Of a stretch of DNA of 64,000 bases, positions 8,340 to 17,610 are shown piece by piece. The stretch spans positions 30,646 through 94,645 of the forward strand of contig JAMOQI010000057.1 of NCBI GenBank assembly GCA_027064095.1, given 5' to 3'. The notes beneath the pieces were generated by a model, which had not been told where the DNA came from, did no database searches, and was given only the letters and a program-made list of their open reading frames with translations. The stretch's first letter is position 1; the number at the start of each line of letters is the position of its first letter. The position numbers and the translations under genes were made by a program. This stretch comes from Bacteroidales bacterium. Its GTDB lineage: Bacteria > Bacteroidota > Bacteroidia > Bacteroidales > UBA1556.

Positions 8340-9731
8340 ATGCGTGCCATTTATACATCTACTTTGTTGTTCTTATTGATTTTGTTGACGCAAAATGGAT
8401 ATTCGCAAACATCAAAATATTCTTCTCAAGATAGTATTGAAGTTCACTATAATTTTATTGTTGCTGCTAGTAAAGGTGAAGTGAATAGCGTAAATGTATT
8501 TATCAATCTTGGAGTAAATTTAGACTATAGAGATGGACAGGGAGCTACTGCTCTTTTTTATGCTGTTAATAATGGGCATATAGAGGTTGTTAAGACATTA
8601 TTATATTATGGAGCCAATACAAACCTTGGCACTTACGATGGTTATACACCTTTAATGGCGGCTTCTGCTAATGGTGATATTGATATGGCTCAGTTGTTAC
8701 TTTATATCAAAAGTACAAAATTAGATTTGTATGATAATAAATATGGTACAGCTTTGAATTACGCAGCATATTACGGCAATTATTTTATTGTTGATATGTT
8801 GCTTTTTTATGGTGCCAATGCAAATATTTTAGATAGAAATTTTAATTCTAGTTTGTATTATGCTGCTCTAAATGGAGATACTGCTATTGTTTCTCGACTC
8901 ATTAAAGCTAAAACTAAGATTTTGCATCAGAATAAAGATGGAATTTCACCCATGCATATTGCTATAATCAAAAATGATACTGTTCTTTTCGATTTATTTT
9001 ATAAGAGAATTAATTGGGTAGATATAGAGTCTTCTACACTTGAGGATTTGGTTAAGGCTGCTGTTAAATTTGAAAATGTTTATGCATTGGATTCTTTGCT
9101 GAAGTTGGATAATAATGATCTTTGCCAAAATAAGGAAATTACAAGAATAGCTTATGTTACAGAGAATAGAAAAGTGATTAAAACTATTAAAGATTTAAAT
9201 TTTAAGAAAATTTACACTCCGATTTTTTCGGCATTTCAATCTAATTTTAGCACCTCTTTTAATGGCGATGATTATATGTGTTATATGAGTATTGGAGTCA
9301 GAGAATCTCGATATAATTTAGATTTTAATATACGCTATGGTACTAGGTTTAGCCAGCATAGTATTGTTAAGCAGCAAAGTAAGAATGTGTACTATCAACT
9401 TTGGGAGAAGAGACGAATTATAGGCGTACAATTAAGAAAGAATTTTCTTTTGAGTAAATATAATTATTTTACTATAAAACCTTTTGTGGCAATAGATTTT
9501 CAAGGACATTGGGGCAAATATAAAGGCTATTCTGAAGGTATTAGTCCCAATTTTTATATGGTACCGGAAATGGGCGTCTCTTTTCAAAAAGATTGGTTGG
9601 TATTTGATCTTTCATATCAATATGCTAAGTTCGTATTGGAAGGAGTTTCAAATAGCAGAATAAATTTAGGCATTGGTTTTATGATTCCTTTTTACGATAA
9701 ACCAAATATAGATAATGAAATATGGGAATAA
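8340..9731 (+). CDS. Exported ankyrin-repeat protein with possible C-terminal outer-membrane barrel
   Basis: A 463-residue protein with a signal peptide ending near NGYSQ. Residues about 35-230 hold five to six ankyrin repeats, for example GATALFYAVNNGHIEVVKTL followed by a YGAN turn, then GYTPLMAASANGDIDMAQLL and GTALNYAAYYGNYFIVDMLL. After an irregular linker, residues about 295-463 lose the repeat pattern and instead alternate aromatic and polar residues in short strands (YNYFTIKPFVAIDF, WLVFDLSYQYAKF), ending in a stretch like an outer-membrane protein. The ankyrin part is certain. The barrel is inferred from the strand pattern. It overlaps the following lipoprotein gene by 10 nt, so the two are probably coupled. 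Confidence 0.8.
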   Translation: MRAIYTSTLLFLLILLTQNGYSQTSKYSSQDSIEVHYNFIVAASKGEVNSVNVFINLGVNLDYRDGQGATALFYAVNNGHIEVVKTLLYYGANTNLGTYDGYTPLMAASANGDIDMAQLLLYIKSTKLDLYDNKYGTALNYAAYYGNYFIVDMLLFYGANANILDRNFNSSLYYAALNGDTAIVSRLIKAKTKILHQNKDGISPMHIAIIKNDTVLFDLFYKRINWVDIESSTLEDLVKAAVKFENVYALDSLLKLDNNDLCQNKEITRIAYVTENRKVIKTIKDLNFKKIYTPIFSAFQSNFSTSFNGDDYMCYMSIGVRESRYNLDFNIRYGTRFSQHSIVKQQSKNVYYQLWEKRRIIGVQLRKNFLLSKYNYFTIKPFVAIDFQGHWGKYKGYSEGISPNFYMVPEMGVSFQKDWLVFDLSYQYAKFVLEGVSNSRINLGIGFMIPFYDKPNIDNEIWE

Positions 9732-10165
9732 AAATTAGTAATAACAAGCTTTTGGTATTATTGGTAATTGTTTTAGTATCAACATCATGCAATAAGGGGA
9801 GTTTCGATGATAGTGATGTGGATTGCTATACCTACGATTATTCTGATTGTGAAACTCAAAGACCTAGAGAAGCAGAAGTGGACTTTTTTTTTACTATTAA
9901 TAATAATTTTAATTGGGTTCCTTTCGAGCTATATAAAGGCAATGTGGATAATGGTGAATTAATTCTTAGAGATACAGCATGGAATTCAAAAGTTACTTAT
10001 GTTATGCCTATTCCAGAAACTTATTCTGTAAGAGCTATATATGAGCGTAATGGGGAAACTATATATACTGTTGATGGAGATCGATTAGATGTATTGTCGA
10101 AGCAGGTTTGTGATTCTATTTGCTGGACTATTAATGTTGATAATTTTGATTTAAGATTACACTAG
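9722..10165 (+). CDS. Predicted lipoprotein of unknown function
   Basis: A 147-residue protein with a lipoprotein signal: a hydrophobic run then the lipobox STSC, with Cys23 as the lipidation site. The mature part is small, acidic and Cys-rich near its start (DVDCYTYDYSDCETQ), then predicted beta strands. No family is recognised. The start overlaps the ankyrin/barrel gene by 10 nt, suggesting the two exported proteins are made together and may act as a pair; this link is inferred. Confidence 0.7.
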   Translation: MGIKISNNKLLVLLVIVLVSTSCNKGSFDDSDVDCYTYDYSDCETQRPREAEVDFFFTINNNFNWVPFELYKGNVDNGELILRDTAWNSKVTYVMPIPETYSVRAIYERNGETIYTVDGDRLDVLSKQVCDSICWTINVDNFDLRLH

Positions 10166-10253
10166 AGTTTAAATTGTTATATTGTTGATATTTAGAATGT
10201 TTAATTATGTAGATTTATAAATTAACATCTTCTAGTATAAAAGCAAAAAAAAC

Positions 10254-10261
10254 TATCTTTG
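10254..10261 (+). promoter_or_regulatory. Candidate -7 promoter element for the GH92 gene
   Basis: TATCTTTG matches TAnnTTTG and ends 25 nt before the ATG at 10287. A second match, TAATTTTG, lies at 10272-10279 but is very close to the start codon. No -33 TTG at the right distance. Confidence 0.4.
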
Positions 10262-10286
10262 TTAAATTTTATAATTTTGAAGTCAT

Positions 10287-13211
10287 ATGAAGAGGTTTTT
10301 TTATTTGTTTACAATGGTATTATTGATTGTTTCATTTACAAATTGTAATAAAAATAATACAAAGAATGACATCCTCAATTATGTAAATCCTATTATCGGA
10401 ACAGGAGGTCATGGACACACATATCCCGGAGCCACTTCGCCTTTCGGAATGGTGCAATTAAGTCCGGATACTCGATTAGGAGGTTGGGATGGATGTTCGG
10501 GATATCATTATTCCGATTCGATAATATATGGCTTTTCACATACTCATTTAAGTGGTACAGGAGTTTCTGACTATGGTGATATATTAATTATGCCTATTCA
10601 TGGTAATTCTGTATTTGATAAAACTAAATATTCTTCTCATTTTTCTCACAAAAATGAAAAAGCTGAAGCCGGTTATTATAAAGTACTTTTAGATAAAGGC
10701 AATATTTTGGCAGAACTTACAACCACTACAAGAACAGGAATGCATAGGTACTCTTTTGATAATGAGGATAGTAATAAGATTGTTCTTGACCTTCAACACA
10801 GAGATATAGTTTTAAAATCTTATTTTAAAAAAGTAAACGATTCTACTATTGAAGGATATAGAATTTCTAAAGCATGGGCACAACATCAAACTGTTTGTTT
10901 TGTGATGGTTTTCTCACATAAAATCCTGAATATTAATATAAAGTCACAGGATAGTGTGTTCAATTCTGATGAGTTTGTTTTGGATAAAGGAGTGGTTGCA
11001 TCAATAAATTTTGGAACTATTGAGAACAAACAAATACTGGTAAAAGTTGGAATATCTGCTGTAGATATTGATGGTGCGGTGAAAAATTTATCTGTAGAAA
11101 ATCCTTCGTGGGATTTTGACAGTATTAAAGTGGCTAATCAGAATTACTGGCGTAAAGAGCTTGGTAAAATTGAAATAGAAGATAAGGATATTGAAAGAAA
11201 AACTAATTTTTATACCTCACTATATCATACTATGATAGTTCCTAATATGTTTTCTGATGTTGATGGCAGATATAGAGGGATGGATTTAAAAATACATAAA
11301 ACAAAATCGAATCAATATACTGTGTTTTCACTCTGGGATACATACCGAGCCACTCATCCATTATATACTATTATTGATACCAAGCGTACTAGAGAATATA
11401 TACAAACATTTAAAAATCAGTATAATGACGGTGGCACTCTTCCTATTTGGGAACTTGCTGCAAATTATACCCGATGCATGATTGGATATCATTCCATTCC
11501 GGTAATTGTAGATGCTTATATGAAAGGTTTGACAGATATTCAGGCAGATACTCTGTTGCAAATGATGCTTACAAGTGCTTATGAAAACAATTCGGGGCTT
11601 AATGCTTATCGTAAATATGGATATATTTCTAGTGGTGATGCTGCTGAATCTGTTTCCAAAACATTGGAATACGCTTATGATGATTGGTGTATTGCTACAT
11701 TAGCTAAAGAATCTGGCAATGATAGTATTTATAAGGAATTTATTAAAAGAGCCCAAAATTATAAGAATTTATTCGACTCCCAGACTAATTATATGCGACC
11801 AAAGATAAATCAGACATGGAAGACTCCTTTTGATCCTTCGGAAGTAGATTTTAATTATACTGAGGCTAATTCATGGCAATATAGTTTTTATGTGCCTCAA
11901 GATATTTATACTCTTATAAAATTAAATGGAGGAAGGGAAAATTTTGAGAAAAAGCTTGATAATTTGTTTTCGGCAAATAGCAAAACAATTGGAAGACAGC
12001 AGTCTGATATTACCGGTCTGATAGGTCAGTATGCTCATGGAAATGAACCTAGCCATCATATGGCATATCTTTATAATTATGTAAACAGGCCTAAAAAAAC
12101 ACAAAAGTATGTTAGTAAAATTGTAAATAATTTTTATAAAAACACTCCCCAAGGGCTTTGTGGTAACGAGGATTGTGGACAAATGTCGGCATGGTATGTT
12201 TTATCTACTATAGGATTTTATCCTGTTAATCCGGCAAATGGAGAATATGTGTTTGGTAAACCGTTTTTTGATAAAACAATAATTAATCTTGAAAGTGGAA
12301 AACGGTTTATTATAGAGAGGACTGGTTCCAAAAAGCCAGATGCCGTTGTAGGAGCAATATTTTTAAATAATAAAAAATATAGCAAGGCTTATATTGATTA
12401 TAAGGATATTATGCATGGTGGCAAGTTAGTGTTTGAAATGACTGATAGCAACTCAATTGACTTTAATGATGCCGATTTACCAAAATCGATAATTTCTGAT
12501 TATCTTATTGTCACTACACCTACAATAGTTAAGGGGAAAAGGACATTTAGGGATTCTACAATAGTTGTGATTGAGAAAATTGATGATGAAAAAATATTTT
12601 ATTCTATTGATAATGGTGTTAAGTGTGAATATAATTTGCCTTTTTTTATTAAAAGCAGTTGTCAACTTAGAATGTGGAAGGATAAAAGTCCGGTAGTAAT
12701 TGCATATTTCTATAAGATACCAGAAGGAATGAAAATTTCGATAAGCAATAAATGGCCAAATCAGGATTTTCCTTGGCATAAGCAATATAATGCCGGTGGA
12801 AATGATGCTTTAATAGATGGCATAAAAGGAACATTGAACTTTAGAACAGGTGACTGGCAAGGTTATTATTGGGAAGATTTTGAAGCCGTTGTAGATTTAG
12901 GTAAGTCAAAAAAAATTCATAGCATTAGTGTAAATTGTTTGCAGGATACTCGTTCATGGATTTGGATGCCTGTTGAGGTAAAATATTTGGGGTCAAATGA
13001 TTCAATTACTTTCAAACCTCTGGGTGTTATTACTAATACCGTTAGTAAATTTGCGGAGGGACCTCTAATTAAGGATTTCAAAATAGCAATTAATAATAAA
13101 TCATTCAGATATATAAAAGTTTTTGCTAAGAATCATAATATTTGTCCAAAAGGTCACCCCGGCGAAGGGGGAAAAGGATTTATTTTTATGGATGAGATTG
13201 AGGTTAAGTAA
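10287..13211 (+). CDS. GH92 family alpha-mannosidase lipoprotein
   Basis: A 974-residue glycoside hydrolase family 92 enzyme, a Ca-dependent exo-alpha-mannosidase usually acting on alpha-1,2-linked mannose. The signal ends in a lipobox with Cys20 (VSFTNC). The N-terminal beta domain starts NYVNPIIGTGGHGHTYPGAT near residue 32, with GFSHTHLSGTG shortly after. The (alpha/alpha)6 catalytic part (about 285-750) contains YTVFSLWDTYRATHPLYTII and the diagnostic GNEDCGQMSAWYVLSTIGFY near 628-647. Residues about 835-974 add a discoidin-like (F5/8 type C) domain, a likely carbohydrate-binding module. No SusC/SusD pair is nearby, so this is not a classical utilisation locus. Confidence 0.94.
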   Translation: MKRFFYLFTMVLLIVSFTNCNKNNTKNDILNYVNPIIGTGGHGHTYPGATSPFGMVQLSPDTRLGGWDGCSGYHYSDSIIYGFSHTHLSGTGVSDYGDILIMPIHGNSVFDKTKYSSHFSHKNEKAEAGYYKVLLDKGNILAELTTTTRTGMHRYSFDNEDSNKIVLDLQHRDIVLKSYFKKVNDSTIEGYRISKAWAQHQTVCFVMVFSHKILNINIKSQDSVFNSDEFVLDKGVVASINFGTIENKQILVKVGISAVDIDGAVKNLSVENPSWDFDSIKVANQNYWRKELGKIEIEDKDIERKTNFYTSLYHTMIVPNMFSDVDGRYRGMDLKIHKTKSNQYTVFSLWDTYRATHPLYTIIDTKRTREYIQTFKNQYNDGGTLPIWELAANYTRCMIGYHSIPVIVDAYMKGLTDIQADTLLQMMLTSAYENNSGLNAYRKYGYISSGDAAESVSKTLEYAYDDWCIATLAKESGNDSIYKEFIKRAQNYKNLFDSQTNYMRPKINQTWKTPFDPSEVDFNYTEANSWQYSFYVPQDIYTLIKLNGGRENFEKKLDNLFSANSKTIGRQQSDITGLIGQYAHGNEPSHHMAYLYNYVNRPKKTQKYVSKIVNNFYKNTPQGLCGNEDCGQMSAWYVLSTIGFYPVNPANGEYVFGKPFFDKTIINLESGKRFIIERTGSKKPDAVVGAIFLNNKKYSKAYIDYKDIMHGGKLVFEMTDSNSIDFNDADLPKSIISDYLIVTTPTIVKGKRTFRDSTIVVIEKIDDEKIFYSIDNGVKCEYNLPFFIKSSCQLRMWKDKSPVVIAYFYKIPEGMKISISNKWPNQDFPWHKQYNAGGNDALIDGIKGTLNFRTGDWQGYYWEDFEAVVDLGKSKKIHSISVNCLQDTRSWIWMPVEVKYLGSNDSITFKPLGVITNTVSKFAEGPLIKDFKIAINNKSFRYIKVFAKNHNICPKGHPGEGGKGFIFMDEIEVK

Positions 13212-13237
13212 TGAATTTAGATAATTATTTTATCACT

Positions 13238-13284
13238 TTAGTTTTACTTAATTGTCAAGATTATTTGTGAATAATCCGAGTTAA
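13238..13284. repeat. Intergenic palindromic repeat, core copy C
   Basis: A 47-bp copy of a motif that recurs at 27030-27060, 28132-28176 and 31191-31235. The core is an inverted repeat: AGATTATT, loop TGTG, AATAATCC, preceded by TTAGTTTTACTTAATTG and followed by GAGTTAA. It lies 26 nt after the GH92 stop and about 108 nt before gltX. No T-run follows the hairpin, so it is not a standard terminator. Confidence 0.75.
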
Positions 13285-13361
13285 CAAAGTGAGGATACGA
13301 TTGCTCTTTTTGATAATGCCTGATACAATAAATCAATATTATTTTAAAGCTTCAAATTGAT

Positions 13362-13369
13362 TAACTTTG
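13362..13369 (+). promoter_or_regulatory. Candidate -7 promoter element for gltX
   Basis: TAACTTTG matches TAnnTTTG, 22 nt before the gltX ATG. No clear -33 partner. Confidence 0.4.
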
Positions 13370-13391
13370 CCGCCTTAAATTTTTTTTAGAA

Positions 13392-14912
13392 ATGTCAGAG
13401 AAAACAGTAAGAGTAAGATTTGCACCAAGCCCAACTGGACCATTACATATTGGTGGTGTTCGAACAGCATTATACAATTATTTATTCGCTCGTCAGAATG
13501 GTGGGAAAATGATATTGCGAATAGAAGATACAGATCAAAGCCGTTTTGTTGAAGGTGCTGAGGACTATATTATTAATGCTTTACAGTGGTGTGGAATAGA
13601 GATTGATGAATCTGTAATTAGTGGAGGTGATTTTGGACCTTATCGTCAATCGGATCGTAAGGATTTGTATGAAGCTTATGCTGATAAGCTAATAGAAAAT
13701 GATTGGGCATATTATGCTTTCGATACTGCTGACGAGTTGAATAAATTACGCTCTGATGCTGAAATGCAAGGCAATACTTTCGTTTATAGTCATGCTAATA
13801 GAAATAGCCTTAATAATTCTTTAAATATAGGGTTGCAAAAAGCAAAAGACTTGATTTCTCAAGGTGATGACTTTGTTGTTAGGTTCAAAATGCCAGAGGA
13901 TTATGAGTTAGAAATGCAAGATATTATAAGAGGCGATGTAAAAGTAAATACAGCTACTCTTGACGATAAAATCCTTTTTAAGTCAGATGGAATGCCTACA
14001 TATCATCTTGCTAATATTGTTGATGACCACTTAATGGAAATATCTCATGTTATCAGAGGTGAAGAGTGGTTACCATCAATGCCATTGCATATTATGCTTT
14101 ATAAGGCTCTAGGTTGGGAAACCCCACAATTTGCGCATTTACCGTTACTTTTAAAACCTAAAGGAAATGGGAAATTAAGTAAACGTGATGGCGATAAATT
14201 AGGTTTTCCTGTTTTTCCTACACAATGGGTAAATCCACAAACTGGAGAAAAATCAATGGGATACAGAGAAGAAGGATATTTCCCTCAAGCATTTATTAAT
14301 ATGCTTGCCCTCTTGGGGTGGAATAGTGGTACTGAGCAAGAGATTTTCAGTATGGAAGAATTAATAAAGAAGTTTAGTCTTGAAAGAGTTAATAAGTCTG
14401 GGGCTCGCTTTGATCCTGAAAAAGCAAAGTGGTTTAACCACCAGTATATGATTAAAAGTGACGATGCTGAGTTGGCAAAGTTGTTTAATAAGCAACTTCA
14501 AACTAAGAATATTGATGTAGATTTCGATAAGCTGGTGAGGATAGTCTCTATTGTTAAATCCAGAGCGGTATTTGTTAAAGACTTATGGGAGCAAAGCTCA
14601 TTCTTTTTTGTAGCACCTACCGAATACGATGCCAAAACAAAAAAGAAAAACTGGAAAGAGAATACTCCGGCAATGATGACTGATTTGATTAATGTTCTTA
14701 ACGGAATAGCAGATTTTAGTAGTGCGAAAACTGAAGAAATTGTAAAAGCCTGGATATTTGAAAATGAATATAGTATGGGGAAGGTAATGAATGCATTTCG
14801 TTTAAGTGTAGTAGGTGCCGCTAAAGGTCCTCATATGTTTGATATCATTGAGATAATAGGTAAAGAAGAAACTATAAAAAGAATTTCAAAAGCTATTGAC
14901 GCATTGGGTTAA
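13392..14912 (+). CDS. gltX: Glutamyl-tRNA synthetase
   Basis: A 506-residue class I aminoacyl-tRNA synthetase charging tRNA-Glu. The N-terminus VRVRFAPSPTGPLHIGGVRT holds the HIGH-type ATP motif, followed by RIEDTDQSRFV; the KMSKS-type loop is KLSKRDGDKLGFPV near residues 259-272. Length and ends are normal for the Bacteroidota enzyme, including the insertion after the KLSKR loop. It has its own -7 candidate, and an exported nuclease-fold gene follows 32 nt after its stop. Confidence 0.97.
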   Translation: MSEKTVRVRFAPSPTGPLHIGGVRTALYNYLFARQNGGKMILRIEDTDQSRFVEGAEDYIINALQWCGIEIDESVISGGDFGPYRQSDRKDLYEAYADKLIENDWAYYAFDTADELNKLRSDAEMQGNTFVYSHANRNSLNNSLNIGLQKAKDLISQGDDFVVRFKMPEDYELEMQDIIRGDVKVNTATLDDKILFKSDGMPTYHLANIVDDHLMEISHVIRGEEWLPSMPLHIMLYKALGWETPQFAHLPLLLKPKGNGKLSKRDGDKLGFPVFPTQWVNPQTGEKSMGYREEGYFPQAFINMLALLGWNSGTEQEIFSMEELIKKFSLERVNKSGARFDPEKAKWFNHQYMIKSDDAELAKLFNKQLQTKNIDVDFDKLVRIVSIVKSRAVFVKDLWEQSSFFFVAPTEYDAKTKKKNWKENTPAMMTDLINVLNGIADFSSAKTEEIVKAWIFENEYSMGKVMNAFRLSVVGAAKGPHMFDIIEIIGKEETIKRISKAIDALG

Positions 14913-14944
14913 TAGTAACAATAATTTATTTTAAATAATGTATA

Positions 14945-16225
14945 ATGAATAAAGCGATAATAATAGTAATAATAGCCTTTTCAAGTCTTTTGTTAAGGGC
15001 ACAAGATGATATTAAAGTAATGCAATATAATCTTTTAAATTATGGGAATATTACCTCATATTGTACTGCTAGTAATAATAATATGGCAACCAAAGAAGGA
15101 TATCTAAGGACTATTATTAACTATGTAAATCCGGATATTTTTACCGTTAACGAGTTGGCAAGCAATACTTATGTTATTGGCCGCCTTCTTGATTCGGTTA
15201 TGAATAATAATCCTCTAAAGATATATGGTAAAGCTGATTATATCAATACTAATGGTAGTGATTTAACAAATATGTTGTATTACAATAAAGCCAAACTTGT
15301 TTATGTTAGTGCCGAAAGCCTTCAGAATCATGTTAGGGATATAGTTTTGTATAAGCTATACTATAAAAGTCCAAATCTTGCTCAGTCGCATGATACTGCA
15401 TGGGTAAATTTTATTGTTGGACACCTGAAGGCAGGAAGTGGTTCTTCTGATAAAGCCGATAGAGATCAGATGACTTCTGATGCAATGACATATCTTGTTA
15501 ATCATAATTATCATGGTAATTATACTTTTATGGGTGATTTTAATATTAGAAGTAGTAACGAACAGTCTTACAAGAATTTGATAAATTATTCTGATATTAA
15601 TTATCGTTTTTTTGATCCTATAAATCGCCCCGGGAATTGGAATAATTCTAGCAGTTATGCCGATATACATACTCAGTCTACACATTCTTCATCAAATGGA
15701 TGTGCCTCCGGGGGAGGTTGTGATGATAGATTTGATTTTATTCTTATTTCTAATGATTTAAAGCAAGGAAATGCACATGTTAATTATGTTGCTAATAGCT
15801 ATACTGTTATTGGAAATGATGGAAATCATTTTAACAAATCTATAAACTCTGGAACAAACAATAGTGCTCCTGCTAACATTATAAATGCTTTGTATAATAT
15901 GAGCGATCACTTGCCTGTTTCGCTTGAGTTGCATTTTGATAATCAAGTTTCCACTGTTGCTAAAAATGATAATAATTACTTAAAAGTAAACTACCAAAAT
16001 CCTGTTGATGGGAATTTAGATTTGTATATTGAGAGTAATGAATATCAGGAGTTATCAGTAGAATTATGGTCTATTAATGGGCGAAAAATCAGTAGTGAAG
16101 ATTTAGGAAGAAATATGTATTTTCATACAAACATCTCAATGCAGGATTTGTCAAAAGGCATGTACTTTATAAGAATAGTAAATTTGTATGGTGAGAATAT
16201 TTATTCATCTAAAATCATTAAATAA
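14945..16225 (+). CDS. Secreted endonuclease/exonuclease/phosphatase-fold protein with T9SS sorting domain
   Basis: A 426-residue protein with a signal peptide ending LLLRAQ. The body has the EEP (DNase I-like) fold: VMQYNLLNYGN at the N-terminus, VNPDIFTVNELAS with the metal Glu, FIVGHLKAG, TFMGDFNIRSS, and MSDHLPVSLEL with the catalytic Asp-His near the end of the domain. The last 75-80 residues (from about 347) form a T9SS type A sorting domain with WSINGRKISSEDLG and a final KGMYFIRIVNLYGENIYSSK. It is therefore probably an exported or surface-attached nuclease or phosphodiesterase; the substrate is not determinable. A lipoprotein gene follows after 9 nt. Confidence 0.9.
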   Translation: MNKAIIIVIIAFSSLLLRAQDDIKVMQYNLLNYGNITSYCTASNNNMATKEGYLRTIINYVNPDIFTVNELASNTYVIGRLLDSVMNNNPLKIYGKADYINTNGSDLTNMLYYNKAKLVYVSAESLQNHVRDIVLYKLYYKSPNLAQSHDTAWVNFIVGHLKAGSGSSDKADRDQMTSDAMTYLVNHNYHGNYTFMGDFNIRSSNEQSYKNLINYSDINYRFFDPINRPGNWNNSSSYADIHTQSTHSSSNGCASGGGCDDRFDFILISNDLKQGNAHVNYVANSYTVIGNDGNHFNKSINSGTNNSAPANIINALYNMSDHLPVSLELHFDNQVSTVAKNDNNYLKVNYQNPVDGNLDLYIESNEYQELSVELWSINGRKISSEDLGRNMYFHTNISMQDLSKGMYFIRIVNLYGENIYSSKIIK

Positions 16226-16234
16226 ATTACAGTA

Positions 16235-16888
16235 ATGCCTTTTGTAAATAAAATAAGTCGTTTTATAATTTTTATCACACTGTTTCTTTTAACGTCATGT
16301 GTTGATATACTGAATGTTGTAAATATAAATTCAGATAAAAGTGGAACTGCTTTTGTTGGAATTCAAGTTAATGCCATCAGTAGTTTGATCAATCTAAGTG
16401 GTGAAGATTTACAAGATGAGATTAAAAATTCAGTTGTGTCATTTCCTTCACAGGCAGCCGCTGATTTAAGTACAATTTCTGGAATTCACAATATTAAGAC
16501 ATATACCACTTTGGCATTGGGTAAAATAGGGGTAGAGTTCGAATTTGATAACCCACGTGCATTGAATAAAGCATATTATAAGTTGTTAGGAAAAGAGAAA
16601 AAATTTTATTACCCAAAATTAATAAGTATTACGAGGAATAAGGTAAAAGTGAAGAATATTACTCCTTATATAAATTATTATTTTAATAATAATGAGAGTA
16701 TGCTTACAAAGAGTGATTTACTTAAATATCTTAAATATACTACCTTAATAAAGGTCCCAAGGAATATTAAGGAAGGTTCATTTCAACATGGTAATTTATC
16801 TAATAATAAAAAAGAATTGCGATATAGTATTCCAATGAAAAGAATTATAGATGAATCTGCATCAACCTCCAATGAGTTGAAATATTAG
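16235..16888 (+). CDS. Predicted lipoprotein, LppM-like
   Basis: A 217-residue protein with a lipoprotein signal; the lipobox LLTSC places lipidation at Cys22. The segment just after (ILNVVNINSDKSGTAFVGIQ) resembles the start of LppM-type domains, where a strand with a Ser/Gly turn follows the lipid anchor. The rest is mixed, Lys- and Asn-rich, without recognised motifs. It starts 9 nt after the secreted nuclease-fold gene and is probably in the same transcript. Its 3' end converges on tdk with a 9-nt gap. Family assignment is tentative. Confidence 0.65.
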   Translation: MPFVNKISRFIIFITLFLLTSCVDILNVVNINSDKSGTAFVGIQVNAISSLINLSGEDLQDEIKNSVVSFPSQAAADLSTISGIHNIKTYTTLALGKIGVEFEFDNPRALNKAYYKLLGKEKKFYYPKLISITRNKVKVKNITPYINYYFNNNESMLTKSDLLKYLKYTTLIKVPRNIKEGSFQHGNLSNNKKELRYSIPMKRIIDESASTSNELKY

Positions 16889-16897
16889 TATATTACA

Positions 16898-17479
16898 TTA
16901 GTTTTCTTGTTTGGCTTTATTAAAACATTCTCTACAAAGGGGCTCGTAGCTTTCTGTTTCTCCTAGCATTACCAATTTATCATTTATAACTGTTCTGTGC
17001 GAAATATGCGCTAATTTACCGCAGCGCATACATATTGCATGTACTTTAGTAACATATTCCGCTGATGCCATTATTTGTGGCATTGGGCCAAAAGGTTTTC
17101 CTTTAAAGTCCATGTCCAAGCCGGCAACAATAACTCTTACGCCTCTATTAGCCAGCTCATTACATACTTGTGGGAGCTCTTCGTCAAAAAATTGAGCTTC
17201 GTCTATTCCTACTACTTCCACATCATTGGCGAGTAGCAAAATATTATTAGAAGTCTCTACCGGAGTGGATGGGATTTCGTTTTTGTCATGAGAAACAACT
17301 TTTAATTCATCATAGCGAACATCAATAGCAGGCTTGAATATTTCCACTTTCATCTTAGCAATTTTAGCTCGTTTAAGGCGACGTATAAGCTCTTCTGTCT
17401 TGCCAGAAAACATTGATCCACATACTACTTCTATCCAGCCCGATTCTTGTTTATTATTTGTTGAATTCTCTAAAAACAT
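16898..17479 (-). CDS. tdk: Thymidine kinase
   Basis: A 193-residue type II thymidine kinase that phosphorylates thymidine in the salvage pathway. Walker A is [15 protein letters not shown] near residues 26-40, Walker B lies in [15 protein letters not shown] near 91-105, and the lasso/zinc region contains [16 protein letters not shown] and PLCRECF, four Cys that bind zinc. The length is normal. It converges on the preceding lipoprotein gene and diverges from the conserved acidic protein at 17611. Confidence 0.96.
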   Translation of the reverse strand: MFLENSTNNKQESGWIEVVCGSMFSGKTEELIRRLKRAKIAKMKVEIFKPAIDVRYDELKVVSHDKNEIPSTPVETSNNILLLANDVEVVGIDEAQFFDEELPQVCNELANRGVRVIVAGLDMDFKGKPFGPMPQIMASAEYVTKVHAICMRCGKLAHISHRTVINDKLVMLGETESYEPLCRECFNKAKQEN

Positions 17480-17553
17480 TCTCGTATATTTGTATTATTT
17501 AGAATATCTTTACACTCGATTTTAATGAGTGTATTTTATTGATTGTAAAAAGG

Positions 17554-17561
17554 CAAATTTA
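17554..17561 (-). promoter_or_regulatory. Candidate -7 promoter element for tdk
   Basis: Minus-strand TAAATTTG matches TAnnTTTG, 74 nt before the tdk start, a rather long leader. Weak candidate. Confidence 0.25.
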
Positions 17562-17610
17562 AGGAAAACACTTTGTTATTTTAGTAATGTGAATAAATAA
17601 ATTTTAAACT

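Noticed and set aside
10287..13211. Polysaccharide utilisation locus around the GH92 enzyme
   Set aside because: No SusC/SusD pair, no further glycoside hydrolase and no sensor next to it.
13258..13277. Rho-independent terminator after GH92
   Set aside because: The hairpin is AT-rich with no T-run, and the same sequence occurs at three other places as a repeat.
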